Shown piece after piece: positions 24,608 through 32,455 of a stretch of 64,000 nt of DNA; within the stretch, counting starts at the first letter, position 1, and every line of letters begins with the position of its first letter. The notes under the pieces were generated by a model. That model saw only the letters and a program-made list of their open reading frames with translations. It ran no database searches and was not told the origin of the DNA. This stretch comes from JBKQHQ01 sp052148715. GTDB lineage: Bacteria > Pseudomonadota > Alphaproteobacteria > Rhizobiales > Xanthobacteraceae. A program made the position numbers and the translations under genes. The DNA is taken from positions 62,001 to 126,000 of the forward strand of contig JBKQHQ010000121.1 in the NCBI GenBank assembly GCA_052148715.1, in the 5' to 3' direction.

Positions 24608-25279
24608 TTATTCACGGGTCTCCATGGACGGCCAGAGCCAACGCCCCCCGGCGACGGCCGCGAACATGCCGCCGATCTGGGCGGCGATGAATCCCAGCAC
24701 GCCCGAGGGCGCGATGCCGGCGAAAGTGTCAGATAGCGAACGCGCGATCGTCACGGCTGGATTGGCGAAGGACGTTGACGCCGTGAACCAGTAAGCTGAC
24801 GTGATGTAGAGGCCGACCGCATAAGGCACGGCCGCCGGCGACCGTGCGACGCAGCCGAAGATCGTGAGCACGAGGCCGAAGGTGGCGATCGCTTCCGCGA
24901 ACCATTGCCCGCCTCCCGTGCGCGCGGTGATCGAGAGCTGCCACACCGGCAGCTCGAACATGAGATGCGCGGCCCATACGCCAGCAATGCCGCCGACGAC
25001 TTGCGCCGCCATGTAGACGGCCGCCATCGGCCAAGCGAGCTTGCTCCGCAGCGCAAAGGCGATGCTTACGGCCGGATTGAAGTGTGCGCCGGAGATCGGG
25101 CCGAACGTCAGGATCAGCACTGTCAGAATGGCGCCGGTCGGCAGCGTGTTGCACAGAAGCGCCAGCGCTTCGTTACCGCCAGACAGCTTTTGCGCCATGA
25201 TCCCGGAGCCGACCACGGCGGCCAGCAGAAACGCCGTTCCCAAGCATTCGCTGAAGGCGCGTTGCGCCAGCGACGGCAT
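24608..25279 (-). CDS. aqpS: Aquaglyceroporin of the arsenic operon (MIP family)
   Basis: 223 residues with six transmembrane helices and both NPA boxes, HFNPAVS and FANPAVT, lining the pore. Helix 1 carries ECLGTAFLLAAVVGSGI, typical of MIP channels. It is the last gene of an ars operon, directly after arsC (stop and start overlap as TGATG). In Sinorhizobium meliloti the equivalent AqpS lets arsenite leave down its gradient and replaces an ArsB pump; no arsB or acr3 gene is seen here, which fits that model. Confidence 0.9.
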   Translation of the reverse strand: MPSLAQRAFSECLGTAFLLAAVVGSGIMAQKLSGGNEALALLCNTLPTGAILTVLILTFGPISGAHFNPAVSIAFALRSKLAWPMAAVYMAAQVVGGIAGVWAAHLMFELPVWQLSITARTGGGQWFAEAIATFGLVLTIFGCVARSPAAVPYAVGLYITSAYWFTASTSFANPAVTIARSLSDTFAGIAPSGVLGFIAAQIGGMFAAVAGGRWLWPSMETRE

Positions 25280-25815
25280 CAGCTCCCTTTCCTCGCCTTG
25301 GCCGTAGCCCTTTCCATGCGACCGATTCCCTTCAGTTTGGTCTGCAAGCTGAGTTGATCAAGCGAGCGCAGCGGCAGCGCCGTGAAAATCCCGATGCGTT
25401 GAAACAGCATCCGATAGGTATCTTTGAATGCTAAGGCGATCTCTGCTTCGTTGCCCATGGCCTCGGCCGGGTCAGGGAGCCCCCAATGCGCCGTCATCGG
25501 CTGACCCGGCCATACCGGGCACGTCTCGCCTGCCGCGTTGTCACAGACCGTGAACACGAAATCGAGCGCCGGAGCGCCGGGCTTGGCGAACTCATTCCAC
25601 GACTTCGAGCGGAAGCCTGACGTGTCGTAATCCAGATTCTTCAAGAGTTGGATAGCGTGCGGGTTTATTTGCCCCTTGGGCTGGCTTCCAGCGCTGTAGG
25701 CGCGGAATTTCCCTGCGCCAACCTTGTCCAGAATGGCCTCGGCAATGATGGAGCGCGCCGAATTACCGGTGCATAGAAACAGCACATTGAAGGGATCGGC
25801 CACGGCTCGCCTCAC
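25279..25815 (-). CDS. arsC: Arsenate reductase, low-molecular-weight phosphatase type
   Basis: 178 residues from a GTG that overlaps the arsI stop (GTGA). The phosphatase loop C15TGNSAR21 and the downstream cysteine pair C91 and C99 (TVCDNAAGETCP) are those of thioredoxin-coupled ArsC, which reduces arsenate to arsenite. D114-type general acid lies in GLPDPAE. The C-terminal 40 residues (LDQLSLQTKLKGIGRMERAT) are an extra basic helix seen in rhizobial forms. A second GTG four codons in is an alternative start. Arsenite made here can leave through the aquaporin encoded next. Confidence 0.92.
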   Translation of the reverse strand: MRRAVADPFNVLFLCTGNSARSIIAEAILDKVGAGKFRAYSAGSQPKGQINPHAIQLLKNLDYDTSGFRSKSWNEFAKPGAPALDFVFTVCDNAAGETCPVWPGQPMTAHWGLPDPAEAMGNEAEIALAFKDTYRMLFQRIGIFTALPLRSLDQLSLQTKLKGIGRMERATAKARKGS

Positions 25816-26279
25816 GCGCTACAGCAGGCCGAGGCCGCCGGGGCGGCTGCCGGCACACAGCACGCCTTGGCGTGCGCCACGCGCGCGTCGCGCTCGCCGG
25901 CGCCGTCACCGTAGTTAGTGCTCTCGCCGGTGGTGAGGAAGGTCTCCCACGCAATGCCGGCCGGGTCGTCAATCCATGACTTTTCCGACTTGGCGTAGCA
26001 ACAGCTCGTTTGCCCCTGCTCGATGAGGGTTCCGCCCGCCCGGCGCAGACGCGCATAGACCTCGTTCAATTCCTCCTTGTCTTCGACCTGAATCCCGAGG
26101 TGATCGAGGCCGGGCTGCCGCCCGCGCGTCGAGATCGCGAAATTCACGCGCGGATCATCGAGCATCCACTTGGCATAGTCCGATTTTATGACGGTCGGTT
26201 CGATTGCAAACAGAGCGGAATAAAAGTCGATCGAATGCTGTAGGTCTTCGACGGCGACGTGCACGTGCATGCGCTTCAT
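25812..26279 (-). CDS. arsI: ArsI/CadI-family VOC metalloenzyme (organoarsenical C-As lyase)
   Basis: 155 residues from MKRMHVHVAVEDL. The metal ligands of ArsI have counterparts H5, H60 (GLDHLGIQVE) and E112 (AWETF), and the arsenic-binding vicinal pair is C93-C94 in TSCCYAKSEKSWI. ArsI cleaves methyl or aromatic groups from trivalent organoarsenicals using Fe(II) and O2. The C-terminus adds two more Cys pairs (C140-C141, C152-C153), which could hold extra arsenic. It overlaps its upstream gene by ATGA and arsC by GTGA, so it is translationally coupled to both. Confidence 0.88.
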   Translation of the reverse strand: MKRMHVHVAVEDLQHSIDFYSALFAIEPTVIKSDYAKWMLDDPRVNFAISTRGRQPGLDHLGIQVEDKEELNEVYARLRRAGGTLIEQGQTSCCYAKSEKSWIDDPAGIAWETFLTTGESTNYGDGAGERDARVAHAKACCVPAAAPAASACCSA

Positions 26280-26593
26280 GGGGTGCGCTCCTTTCGAACG
26301 ATCGGTTTCCTGACACTTACTTCCCACGGCACGGCGGCCGATGATCGGAAGCGACCATGCAGCACGCGATCGACCGGCAGCAGATCGGCCGAGCTATCGA
26401 CCTCAAGGCCGAGATGGGTGAGGCTGTTCCGTCCGCGTCCGATCGAAGCGGCGAAGTTGAGAGGCGGTTCATCAACGCGCCAATTGGCGTAGGTTGAACC
26501 CGCGCAGCACGGTCGCGCCTCAAAAAGATGAGAACAAAAGCTGACGGCTTTCTCCAGGTCACGAACCGTGACATGGACATGCAGGCGTTTCAC
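26276..26593 (-). CDS. Shortened ArsI-like VOC protein lacking the usual arsenic-binding loop
   Basis: 105 residues from a GTG that overlaps the arsR stop (GTGA). It aligns with ArsI from the start (MKRLHVHVTVRDLEKAVSF) and keeps H5, H60 and a glutamate E91 in PWEVSV, but about 21 residues holding the CCYA loop are missing. A different cysteine pair occurs at C29-C30 (ARPCCAGSTYANW). The frame is intact and both overlaps are in register, so it is either a recently shortened paralogue or a distinct arsenic/metal-binding protein. No further family could be recognised. Confidence 0.72.
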   Translation of the reverse strand: MKRLHVHVTVRDLEKAVSFCSHLFEARPCCAGSTYANWRVDEPPLNFAASIGRGRNSLTHLGLEVDSSADLLPVDRVLHGRFRSSAAVPWEVSVRKPIVRKERTP

Positions 26594-26943
26594 GATACGG
26601 CCGCCTTTGCGCGTTTCGCGCGCGGGGGCTTGCAAAACGCAGGCGCGCATTTCTCCGGCGCGCCCGCGCAGCAGTTTTCCGTCAGGAAGCCGAGTAGCGC
26701 ATTCATGGTCTCGAAGCGCGCTGCATAAATCATCGATCGCCCCTCGCGTCGTACCGTGACTAGCCCCGCATGCCGCAGACGATCGAAATGGAAGGTGAGC
26801 GTGTTGGGAGCGAGGTCGAGAGCTTCAGCGACAGCCCCCGCCGGCATGCCCTCGGGTCCGGCCTGCACGAGCAAGCGGAACACATCGAGGCGATTATCTT
26901 GAGCGAGAGCGGCCAACGCCGCGACTACGTCTGTCTTTTCCAT
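26590..26943 (-). CDS. arsR: ArsR/SmtB-family metalloid-responsive repressor
   Basis: 117 residues from MEKTDVVAALAAL; the frame opens 12 codons earlier but those overlap the promoter. Winged helix: LAQDNRLDVFRLLVQAGPEG, then AEALDLAPNTLTFHFDRLRH as recognition helix, and wing VRREGRSMIYAA. The ELCVCDL metal site of plasmid ArsR is absent; instead four cysteines cluster at the C-terminus (C91, C92, C99, C104), like the relocated As(III) sites of other ArsR types. It heads the five-gene operon and likely represses it by binding the AT-rich upstream sequence. Confidence 0.9.
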   Translation of the reverse strand: MEKTDVVAALAALAQDNRLDVFRLLVQAGPEGMPAGAVAEALDLAPNTLTFHFDRLRHAGLVTVRREGRSMIYAARFETMNALLGFLTENCCAGAPEKCAPAFCKPPRAKRAKAAVS

Positions 26944-26947
26944 AGTT

Positions 26948-26979
26948 CGACAAATATGGAAATATAGGTCATAAGTCAA
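26948..26979 (-). promoter_or_regulatory. Promoter/operator region of the ars operon
   Basis: On the minus strand, TTGACT (26979-26974) is followed by CATATT at about a 16-nt spacing, immediately before arsR. The AT-rich stretch between them (repeated ATATTTCCATATTTG) stands out from the GC-rich surroundings and contains a near-repeat of ATATTT, a plausible ArsR binding site overlapping the promoter. Confidence 0.5.
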
Positions 26980-27178
26980 GTGGCATGGGAGCTAATACTG
27001 AATTGCCTTGTCAGCGCGCGGTTCTTCTTGGCGCGACGAGGCAAGTTGGGACGGGCATTTCTTGGAATTATTCTCCCAAGCTCGACTGCGTCCCGGCACT
27101 TCGAGGGACAGATCGGCTTTGGGTCAAAACGCGAAATGTTCGAAACGAACAAATGCGGTCCGCACCTCAGCGAGGTCC

Positions 27179-28129
27179 TTACTTCGAGGTACCGTCGAAG
27201 GTGAAGCCAAGGCTCAGGATGACCTCGTTCATCAGGAGGGATTGCTGCAGAGTTCCCTGGTAGGCAGGCAGATCATTGAGGCGGGCGTAGGCCACCTTGT
27301 CGGTCAGCTCCAAGTACATGGGCTTGAACAGCACGACCCGAAAGCCGAATTCCACGCCGGTCGTCCAGCCATTCAACTGCCACCAGCCGTTGCGCAGGCC
27401 GATTAGGTTGTCCAGCGTTTTGCTGCCGACGTCGTTATCATTTCCCAGGATCGTGTCCGTGGTATGCGGCAACATGACTCCCAGACCGGCCTTGCCGACG
27501 GCAGCGACACTGAGGGTTTCGTTCGTCTGGCCAATCAAGGGGAGCCGATAGACCACGTTAGCCATCAGGTGATTGGCGCCGTTGTGCAGCACCTCGTTAA
27601 AGTATTGATTGGTGAGCGGATAGTATCCATTGGTCGGCACGCCGCCAACCAGTCCCGTCACCTGGGCCGTCTGGCCTACGTCGGTCGTGTACTTGGAGTG
27701 ATCCAAACTCAGCTCGACGCCGATCGTGCGGTCATTATTGATGAACCGGCCGACGCGGATGTTGTATTGGGCGCCGAACAGGTTCGTGCTGAGAATATCC
27801 GAGAGCGCGAACTCGTCCGAGCCGTGGACGCCATGAATGGTGAAGTCGCTGCCGAGGGACGGCTGCGAAACATGGATGTCCGAAGGAGCCCAGTACTCCT
27901 TGTTGTATCCCCACGAAAAATACCATTCGCCATTGCGAAAAAACCGGACAACCGCATTGTCACGATCTTGGACGGAAGGCTGCAGCTGGCCCGGCGCCGG
28001 CTGCGCTTGCGCCCCGGCACCTGCCGCGAGCACGCCAGACTGGCCGGGCGCCAGCTGGGCATGCGCCGCCGTGCCGGCTGCGAGCACAGCCAGGATGCTT
28101 GCCTGAATGGTCCCACGCCAGCGACGCAT
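27179..28129 (-). CDS. Outer-membrane beta-barrel protein
   Basis: 316 residues with a signal peptide (MRRWRGTIQASILAVLAAG, cut near AHAQ), then a proline/glutamine/alanine linker (25-55) and a beta-rich region to the end. Recurrent aromatic-alternating strands (WYFSWGYNKEYWAPSDIHV, IGVELSLDHSKYTT, GVEFGFRVVLFKPMYLEL) and terminal LSLGFTFDGTSK are typical of an outer-membrane barrel. The FSWGYN...SDIH start recurs in barrel proteins of several phyla, as I recall. No enzymatic motif; pore or adhesion roles are both open. It sits just beyond the arsenic cassette, but nothing ties it to arsenic. Confidence 0.7.
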   Translation of the reverse strand: MRRWRGTIQASILAVLAAGTAAHAQLAPGQSGVLAAGAGAQAQPAPGQLQPSVQDRDNAVVRFFRNGEWYFSWGYNKEYWAPSDIHVSQPSLGSDFTIHGVHGSDEFALSDILSTNLFGAQYNIRVGRFINNDRTIGVELSLDHSKYTTDVGQTAQVTGLVGGVPTNGYYPLTNQYFNEVLHNGANHLMANVVYRLPLIGQTNETLSVAAVGKAGLGVMLPHTTDTILGNDNDVGSKTLDNLIGLRNGWWQLNGWTTGVEFGFRVVLFKPMYLELTDKVAYARLNDLPAYQGTLQQSLLMNEVILSLGFTFDGTSK

Positions 28130-28659
28130 TACAATCTCCAGCGCCTAGGGGGGCGGAAGAAGAAAGCCCGAGCCCGAATTCTCGGCCGATATCTCCTAGC
28201 ATACCGTTGTGCGCCCCGGAAGCGCGCGCGGGCGCGCCCGGCTTGATCCGAATTGGAAACGTACCGGCTCGACGATCGACAGGCTCCGCACCGGGCATGC
28301 CGGCCGCAGGTTCGGCAGAAATTAATGCCGATGTCTACCGCGCGAACGACTTAGATTCGCTTGCGAATCATGCTCTCGTCACCGAGACTCTACGGGCTCG
28401 GAGCCGGCAGCGATGCCAACGAGCAAAAGCGCACCAATGTCCGCAGTGATACAGATTTGTTCCGGCTGGCCAGGGCTTTACACCTCGCGGCACGGTTCGC
28501 TGTTTTCTCGCTGTATTTACAGCGAGGGCGGCCATGCTCCGGTCCGGAACCGCTGCCCCTCGTCTCACGCAGGCGACCGGCAATCGATTATTCCGTCAAT
28601 TCAATGATGTGCCGTCCCGCACTATCTGCCACCCTGCCCTTCCCGCCAAGGAAAAGCCG
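28130..28659. other. 530-nt gap before hpaH, no confident gene
   Basis: Divergent region between the outer-membrane protein and hpaH. The segment 28440-28580 looks like a degenerate sequence that recurs in rhizobial genomes, with a small inverted repeat CTCGCTGTATTTACAGCGAG (28511-28530). The frame of hpaH stays open from 28534 but this extension is not conserved-looking. I see no protein, tRNA or clear promoter. Confidence 0.4.
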
Positions 28660-29442
28660 ATGCTGTCCGACACCGAGCGCAAGAAAGCCGTCGAGATTCT
28701 GCTCAACGCCGAAAAGGAGCGCCAACAGGCGGTCCAGCTGTCCGCCACCTTTCCACACATCAGCATCGAGGATTCCTACGCGATCTCGACCGAGGTGGCG
28801 CAGCGCAAGATCGCCGCGGGTGCAAAGCTCATCGGCCACAAGGTCGGCCTCACGTCCAAGGCCATGCAGCGGTCCTCACAAATCGACGAGCCGGACTATG
28901 GCCACCTGCTCGACTCCATGATGATCGCGGACGGAGCCAAGGTTCCGCATGCCAACTATTGCGTGCCGCGGGTGGAGATCGAGCTCGCCTTCGTGCTCGG
29001 TAAGCCGCTGAAGGGCCCCGGCATCGGGCTTCCGGCGGTGCTGCGCGCGACCGAATACGTCGTTCCGGCGATCGAGATCGTCGATGCCCGGATCAAGGAT
29101 CAGCGAAAAATCTTCGACACCGTCGCCGACAACGGCGCCGCCGCCGGCATCGTCATCGGCGGCCGCCCGGTCGGCCCCATGGATGTCGACCTGCGCTGGG
29201 TCGGCGGCATCATGTATCGCAACTCCGAGATCGAAGAGACCGGGGTTGCCGCCGGCGTGCTCGGCCATCCGGCGCTCGGCGTGGCCTGGCTTGCCAACAA
29301 GCTCGGCCAGCACGATGTCGTGCTCGAGCCCGGCCACATCATCTTGGCCGGCTCGTTCACGCGGGTCGTTTTCGCCAAGAAGGGCGACACCCTGCATGCC
29401 GATTTCGGCCCGCTTGGCGGCATCGCCGTGCAGTTCGTCTGA
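28660..29442 (+). CDS. hpaH: 2-oxo-hept-4-ene-1,7-dioate hydratase
   Basis: 260 residues from MLSDTERKKAVE; HpaH proteins are about 265. The motifs of the fumarylacetoacetase/hydratase group are present: GHKVGLTSKAMQ (about 60-71), PRVEIELAFVLGKPL (metal-binding E residues), VVPAIEIVDARI and HIILAGSFTRVV. The enzyme hydrates 2-oxohept-4-enedioate to 4-hydroxy-2-oxoheptanedioate in homoprotocatechuate (4-hydroxyphenylacetate) degradation. The aldolase for the next step is encoded 55 nt downstream. The earlier pathway genes (hpaB-G) are not in the window. 2-Oxopent-4-enoate hydratases are close relatives, but the neighbour decides for HpaH. Confidence 0.87.
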   Translation: MLSDTERKKAVEILLNAEKERQQAVQLSATFPHISIEDSYAISTEVAQRKIAAGAKLIGHKVGLTSKAMQRSSQIDEPDYGHLLDSMMIADGAKVPHANYCVPRVEIELAFVLGKPLKGPGIGLPAVLRATEYVVPAIEIVDARIKDQRKIFDTVADNGAAAGIVIGGRPVGPMDVDLRWVGGIMYRNSEIEETGVAAGVLGHPALGVAWLANKLGQHDVVLEPGHIILAGSFTRVVFAKKGDTLHADFGPLGGIAVQFV

Positions 29443-29497
29443 TGCTCGCGCGTCTGCCACAGTCCGCCACTTCGCACGCCGCTGCCGGAACCTGCTG

Positions 29498-30265
29498 ATG
29501 GACAACACCCGCAATTCCTTCAAACACGCGCTCGCCAAGGGTCAACTGCAGATCGGCCTGTGGAGCAGCCTGTGCAGCAACATCGCCGCCGAGATCGTCG
29601 CCGACAGCGGCTTCGACTGGATCCTGCTTGACACCGAGCATTCGCCGAATGAGGTCCGGGGTCTGCTGTCGCAAATGCAGGCCGGCACCCGCGGCACCGC
29701 GACGCCGATCGTGCGGCCCGCGTGGAACGACGCGGTACTGATCAAGCGCATCCTCGATGTCGGCGCGCAGTCGCTCCTGGTGCCTTTCGTCCAGAATCCG
29801 GAGGAAGCCAAGCGCGCGGTCGCGGCGGCCTATTATCCGCCGGTCGGCATTCGCGGAACGGCGGCAAGCTCGCGTGCCAGCCGCTATGGGCGGGTCAACA
29901 ACTACCTCCAGCGCGCGAACGAAGAAATCTGCGTCCTGGTGCAGGTCGAAACCCGCGGCGCGCTCGACGCGCTCGAGGCCATCGCCCGGGTGGATGGCGT
30001 CGACGGCGTCTTCATCGGCCCCTCCGATCTCGCCGCCTCATTCGGTCATAACGGCAATATGCAGCACCCCGAGGTGCAGACGGCGATCGAGGACGCGGCG
30101 CAGCGACTGAAGCAGGTCGGCAAGGCAGGCGGCATTCTCACGGTCAACGAGGAAGAGGCGCGCCGCTACATTGCGTGGGGCTTCACCTTCGTTGCGGTCG
30201 GCGCCGATGTCAGCCTCCTCGCGCGCGGCGCTGATGCCCTGGCGAAGAGGTTCAAGGGCGGGTGA
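29498..30265 (+). CDS. hpaI: 4-Hydroxy-2-oxoheptanedioate aldolase (HpaI family)
   Basis: 255 residues from MDNTRNSFKHALAKG. Class II HpaI/HpcH aldolase motifs: IGLWSSLCSNIAAEI, DWILLDTEHSPNE (active-site His), VRPAWND, LVPFVQNPEEAKRAV, metal ligand E in VQVETRGALDALE, and GVFIGPSDLAASFG. It splits 4-hydroxy-2-oxoheptanedioate into pyruvate and succinate semialdehyde. Genes hpaH and hpaI form a two-gene unit. Related garL/rhmA aldolases are the alternative, but pairing with hpaH makes HpaI most likely. Confidence 0.88.
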   Translation: MDNTRNSFKHALAKGQLQIGLWSSLCSNIAAEIVADSGFDWILLDTEHSPNEVRGLLSQMQAGTRGTATPIVRPAWNDAVLIKRILDVGAQSLLVPFVQNPEEAKRAVAAAYYPPVGIRGTAASSRASRYGRVNNYLQRANEEICVLVQVETRGALDALEAIARVDGVDGVFIGPSDLAASFGHNGNMQHPEVQTAIEDAAQRLKQVGKAGGILTVNEEEARRYIAWGFTFVAVGADVSLLARGADALAKRFKGG

Positions 30266-30414
30266 ACGGCGCCTTGATTCGAATACCGCCATGGCCGCGC
30301 ATGCGGCGAGAAAATCCAGCCTTGTCAGGCCGACACGAGGGAGGATAGTTCGTTCGTATATCGGCTTAGATATGGATTTTTATTCTTTTTAACTGGCCCA
30401 TATTGCGCTCGGCC

Positions 30415-30429
30415 TAGAATGATATTCTA
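30415..30429 (+). promoter_or_regulatory. Perfect palindrome upstream of the sulfite reductase cluster
   Basis: TAGAATGATATTCTA: 6-bp arms TAGAAT/ATTCTA around GAT, 38 nt before the start of the 37-residue membrane protein. AT-rich DNA just upstream (30360-30395) could hold a promoter. The symmetry suits a dimeric repressor or activator; the factor cannot be named. Confidence 0.45.
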
Positions 30430-30466
30430 TCGTGGCTATGTAGATGCGTTCCAAGGAGCGCTCGGT

Positions 30467-30580
30467 ATGGCCGAACCTGCCAAAGCATCAAAATTCTCGA
30501 TCGAGAGCGTTGCCGTATTTGGCGCGACCCTGTTCTTGTTTCTGATCGTAGTCGGCGTCATCCCCGTCATTTCGAGGTGA
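30467..30580 (+). CDS. 37-residue single-span membrane protein ahead of cysJ
   Basis: ATG at 30467 is preceded by AAGGAG with 8-9 nt spacing. The product begins MAEPAKASKFSIESV, has one hydrophobic helix (AVFGATLFLFLIVVGVIP, about 16-33) and ends VISR. A short positive N-terminal part is followed by the helix, so the C-terminus probably faces the periplasm. The stop is 7 nt before the cysJ start, so the two are surely co-transcribed. I do not recognise a family. It may anchor or regulate the sulfite reductase at the membrane, or act as a leader controlling it. Confidence 0.6.
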   Translation: MAEPAKASKFSIESVAVFGATLFLFLIVVGVIPVISR

Positions 30581-30587
30581 CGTCGAT

Positions 30588-32336
30588 ATGAGCCAGGCGA
30601 TCCCGAAGACCGCACCGTTTCCCGAAGAGCATATCGAGCTGCTCAATCGGGTCGTGGGGACGGCGACGCCGGTTCAGCGGGCGTGGCTCGCGGGATTTTT
30701 GGCCGGGCTCGACGCCGCGGCCGGCGCGGCGCCGCAGATCTCGGCGCCGCCTCAGCCGGCCGAGCCGCTGACCATCGTTTACGCGACCGAATCCGGGAAT
30801 TGCGAGCGCCTCGCCGGCGATGTGGCGAAGGCGGCCCGCAAGATGGGCCTCAAGCCGACGCTGATCGACATGGCCGAGCTCGAGATGGCGACGCTCGCGA
30901 GTGCCAAGCGGCTCGTCGTCATCGCGGCGACTTGGGGAGAAGGCGAGCCGCCGGCGCGCGCCGCGCGCGCCTATGCCGCGCTGATGGGCCCGGACGCGCC
31001 GCGTCTTGACGGCATCGAATACGGCGTGCTGGCGCTCGGCGACACCGCCTATGCGGAGTTCTGCGCCATCGGCAAGGCGCTCGATGAGCGTTTGGCCGCG
31101 CTCGGCGGCAAGCGCGTCGTCGACCGCGTCGATTGCGATCTCGACTTTGCGGAGCCGGCAACCCTTTGGACCGCAAACGCGCTCAAGACGCTGGCGCCGG
31201 CGGCTGAAGCGAGCCGGGGCACGGTGATCGCCGTCGATTTCGGCACCAAGCAAGCAGCTGCGGTTGAGGTTGGGCCGGTCGAGGCGGAGGTGACCGAGCA
31301 CATCAATCTGAACTCGTCGCGCTCGGCCAAGGAGACGATCCACATCGAGCTCGCCTTCAATGGCTCCGCCCCGCCTTATAAGCCCGGCGACTCGCTCGAT
31401 CTCTACCCTGAGAACGATCCGCATCTCGTCGACGAGGTGCTCGAGCTCACAGGACTTTCCGCCGACGATGCGATGCGCACCGATCTGCTGCGCACGCGCG
31501 ACATCACGACCTTGTCGGTGAAGACGATCGAGAACTTTGTCGCGGCAACCGGGCAGCGCGAGGTGAAGGCTTTGCTCGAGGCGGGTGACGCGCGCGGCTG
31601 GATCGCAGGGCGACAGCTCGTCGACCTGCTCGATGCGTTTCCGGCAACGCTTCCGGCGGAGCAACTGCGCGCGATCACGCGCCCGCTCGCGCCCCGCGCC
31701 TATTCGATCGCGTCGTCGCGCCGCGAGGTCGGCGAGGAGGCGCATTTGCTCGTTGCGGCCGTGCGTTACGCCAGCCATGGACGCGCCCGCACCGGGGTCG
31801 CCTCGGGCCATGTCGCCGACCGCCTGCAGAAGGGCGGCCGTGTGCGTGTGAAGCTGCGGCCCAACAAGCACTTCGCGCTGCCGGCGCCGGACAAGGACAT
31901 CATCATGGTGGGCCCCGGCACCGGGATTGCACCGTTCCGCGCCTTCGTGCAGGAGCGCCGCGCCATCGGCGCCAATGGCCGCTCGTGGCTGTTCTTCGGC
32001 GACCGGCAATTCACCCACGACTTCCTCTATCAGCTCGAATGGCAGGATGCCGTGCGAGACGGCGTCTTGAGCCGGATGGATGTCGCCTTCTCGCGTGACA
32101 CGCCGCGCAAGGTCTATGTCCAGCACCGCCTGTTGGAGCGAAGCCGCGATCTCGTCGAGTGGCTCGACAACGGCGCCTATTTCTATGTCTGCGGCGATGC
32201 CAAGGCGATGGCCAAGGATGTACGCAGGGCCGTGGTGCAAGCCTATGCCGACGTGAAGGCCCTGTCGGGCGCGGCCGCTGAGGCCGAGGTCGAGGCGCTC
32301 GAGCGCGGGCAACGCTATTTGCAGGACGTCTACTAG
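30588..32336 (+). CDS. cysJ: NADPH-sulfite reductase flavoprotein (CysJ type, FMN + FAD)
   Basis: 582 residues. An N-terminal helix with PVQRAWLAGFLAGL (28-41) corresponds to the CysJ oligomerisation segment. Then a flavodoxin domain (about 62-200; YATESGNCERLAGD, WGEGEPP, ALGDTAY), FAD-binding domain with connecting helices (about 230-410; KPGDSLDLYPEND, RAYSIASS) and the NADPH domain (GPGTGIAPFRAF, FYVCGDAKAMAKDV) ending YLQDVY. Electrons run NADPH-FAD-FMN-hemoprotein. cysI follows after 119 nt holding a dispersed repeat. The stop TAG overlaps that repeat. Confidence 0.9.
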   Translation: MSQAIPKTAPFPEEHIELLNRVVGTATPVQRAWLAGFLAGLDAAAGAAPQISAPPQPAEPLTIVYATESGNCERLAGDVAKAARKMGLKPTLIDMAELEMATLASAKRLVVIAATWGEGEPPARAARAYAALMGPDAPRLDGIEYGVLALGDTAYAEFCAIGKALDERLAALGGKRVVDRVDCDLDFAEPATLWTANALKTLAPAAEASRGTVIAVDFGTKQAAAVEVGPVEAEVTEHINLNSSRSAKETIHIELAFNGSAPPYKPGDSLDLYPENDPHLVDEVLELTGLSADDAMRTDLLRTRDITTLSVKTIENFVAATGQREVKALLEAGDARGWIAGRQLVDLLDAFPATLPAEQLRAITRPLAPRAYSIASSRREVGEEAHLLVAAVRYASHGRARTGVASGHVADRLQKGGRVRVKLRPNKHFALPAPDKDIIMVGPGTGIAPFRAFVQERRAIGANGRSWLFFGDRQFTHDFLYQLEWQDAVRDGVLSRMDVAFSRDTPRKVYVQHRLLERSRDLVEWLDNGAYFYVCGDAKAMAKDVRRAVVQAYADVKALSGAAAEAEVEALERGQRYLQDVY

Positions 32337-32437
32337 AGCGCTTCCCGATTGCTTTGTATCGGGAAGCGCTCTAGACGCCTGTGTTTGGTCGCATTTCCTG
32401 CGGAAAATCAGTGTCCACTTTTCCGGGAAATGCTCTG
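32335..32437. repeat. Dispersed inverted-repeat element between cysJ and cysI
   Basis: Opens with a perfect 15-bp inverted repeat, arm AGAGCGCTTCCCGAT (32335-32349) paired with 32358-32372 around an 8-nt loop. A second half (to about 32437) has TTTCCTGCGGAAA-like symmetry and ends GGGAAATGCTCT, echoing the start. This is a repeat type common in Bradyrhizobiaceae. Its first bases form part of the cysJ TAG stop. Confidence 0.8.
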
Positions 32438-32455
32438 AGACGTTAGCTAAGCCGC

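Noticed and set aside
28440..28660. 5' extension of hpaH from 28534
   Set aside because: The extra 42 residues do not resemble HpaH, whose conserved start fits the ATG at 28660.
30567..32312. Very long open frame on the minus strand opposite cysJ (581 codons); similar long frames opposite the ThDP enzyme (1769-3352 plus) and opposite 13165-14229
   Set aside because: Antisense of conserved genes in high-GC DNA; Arg/Gly/His-rich composition without domains.
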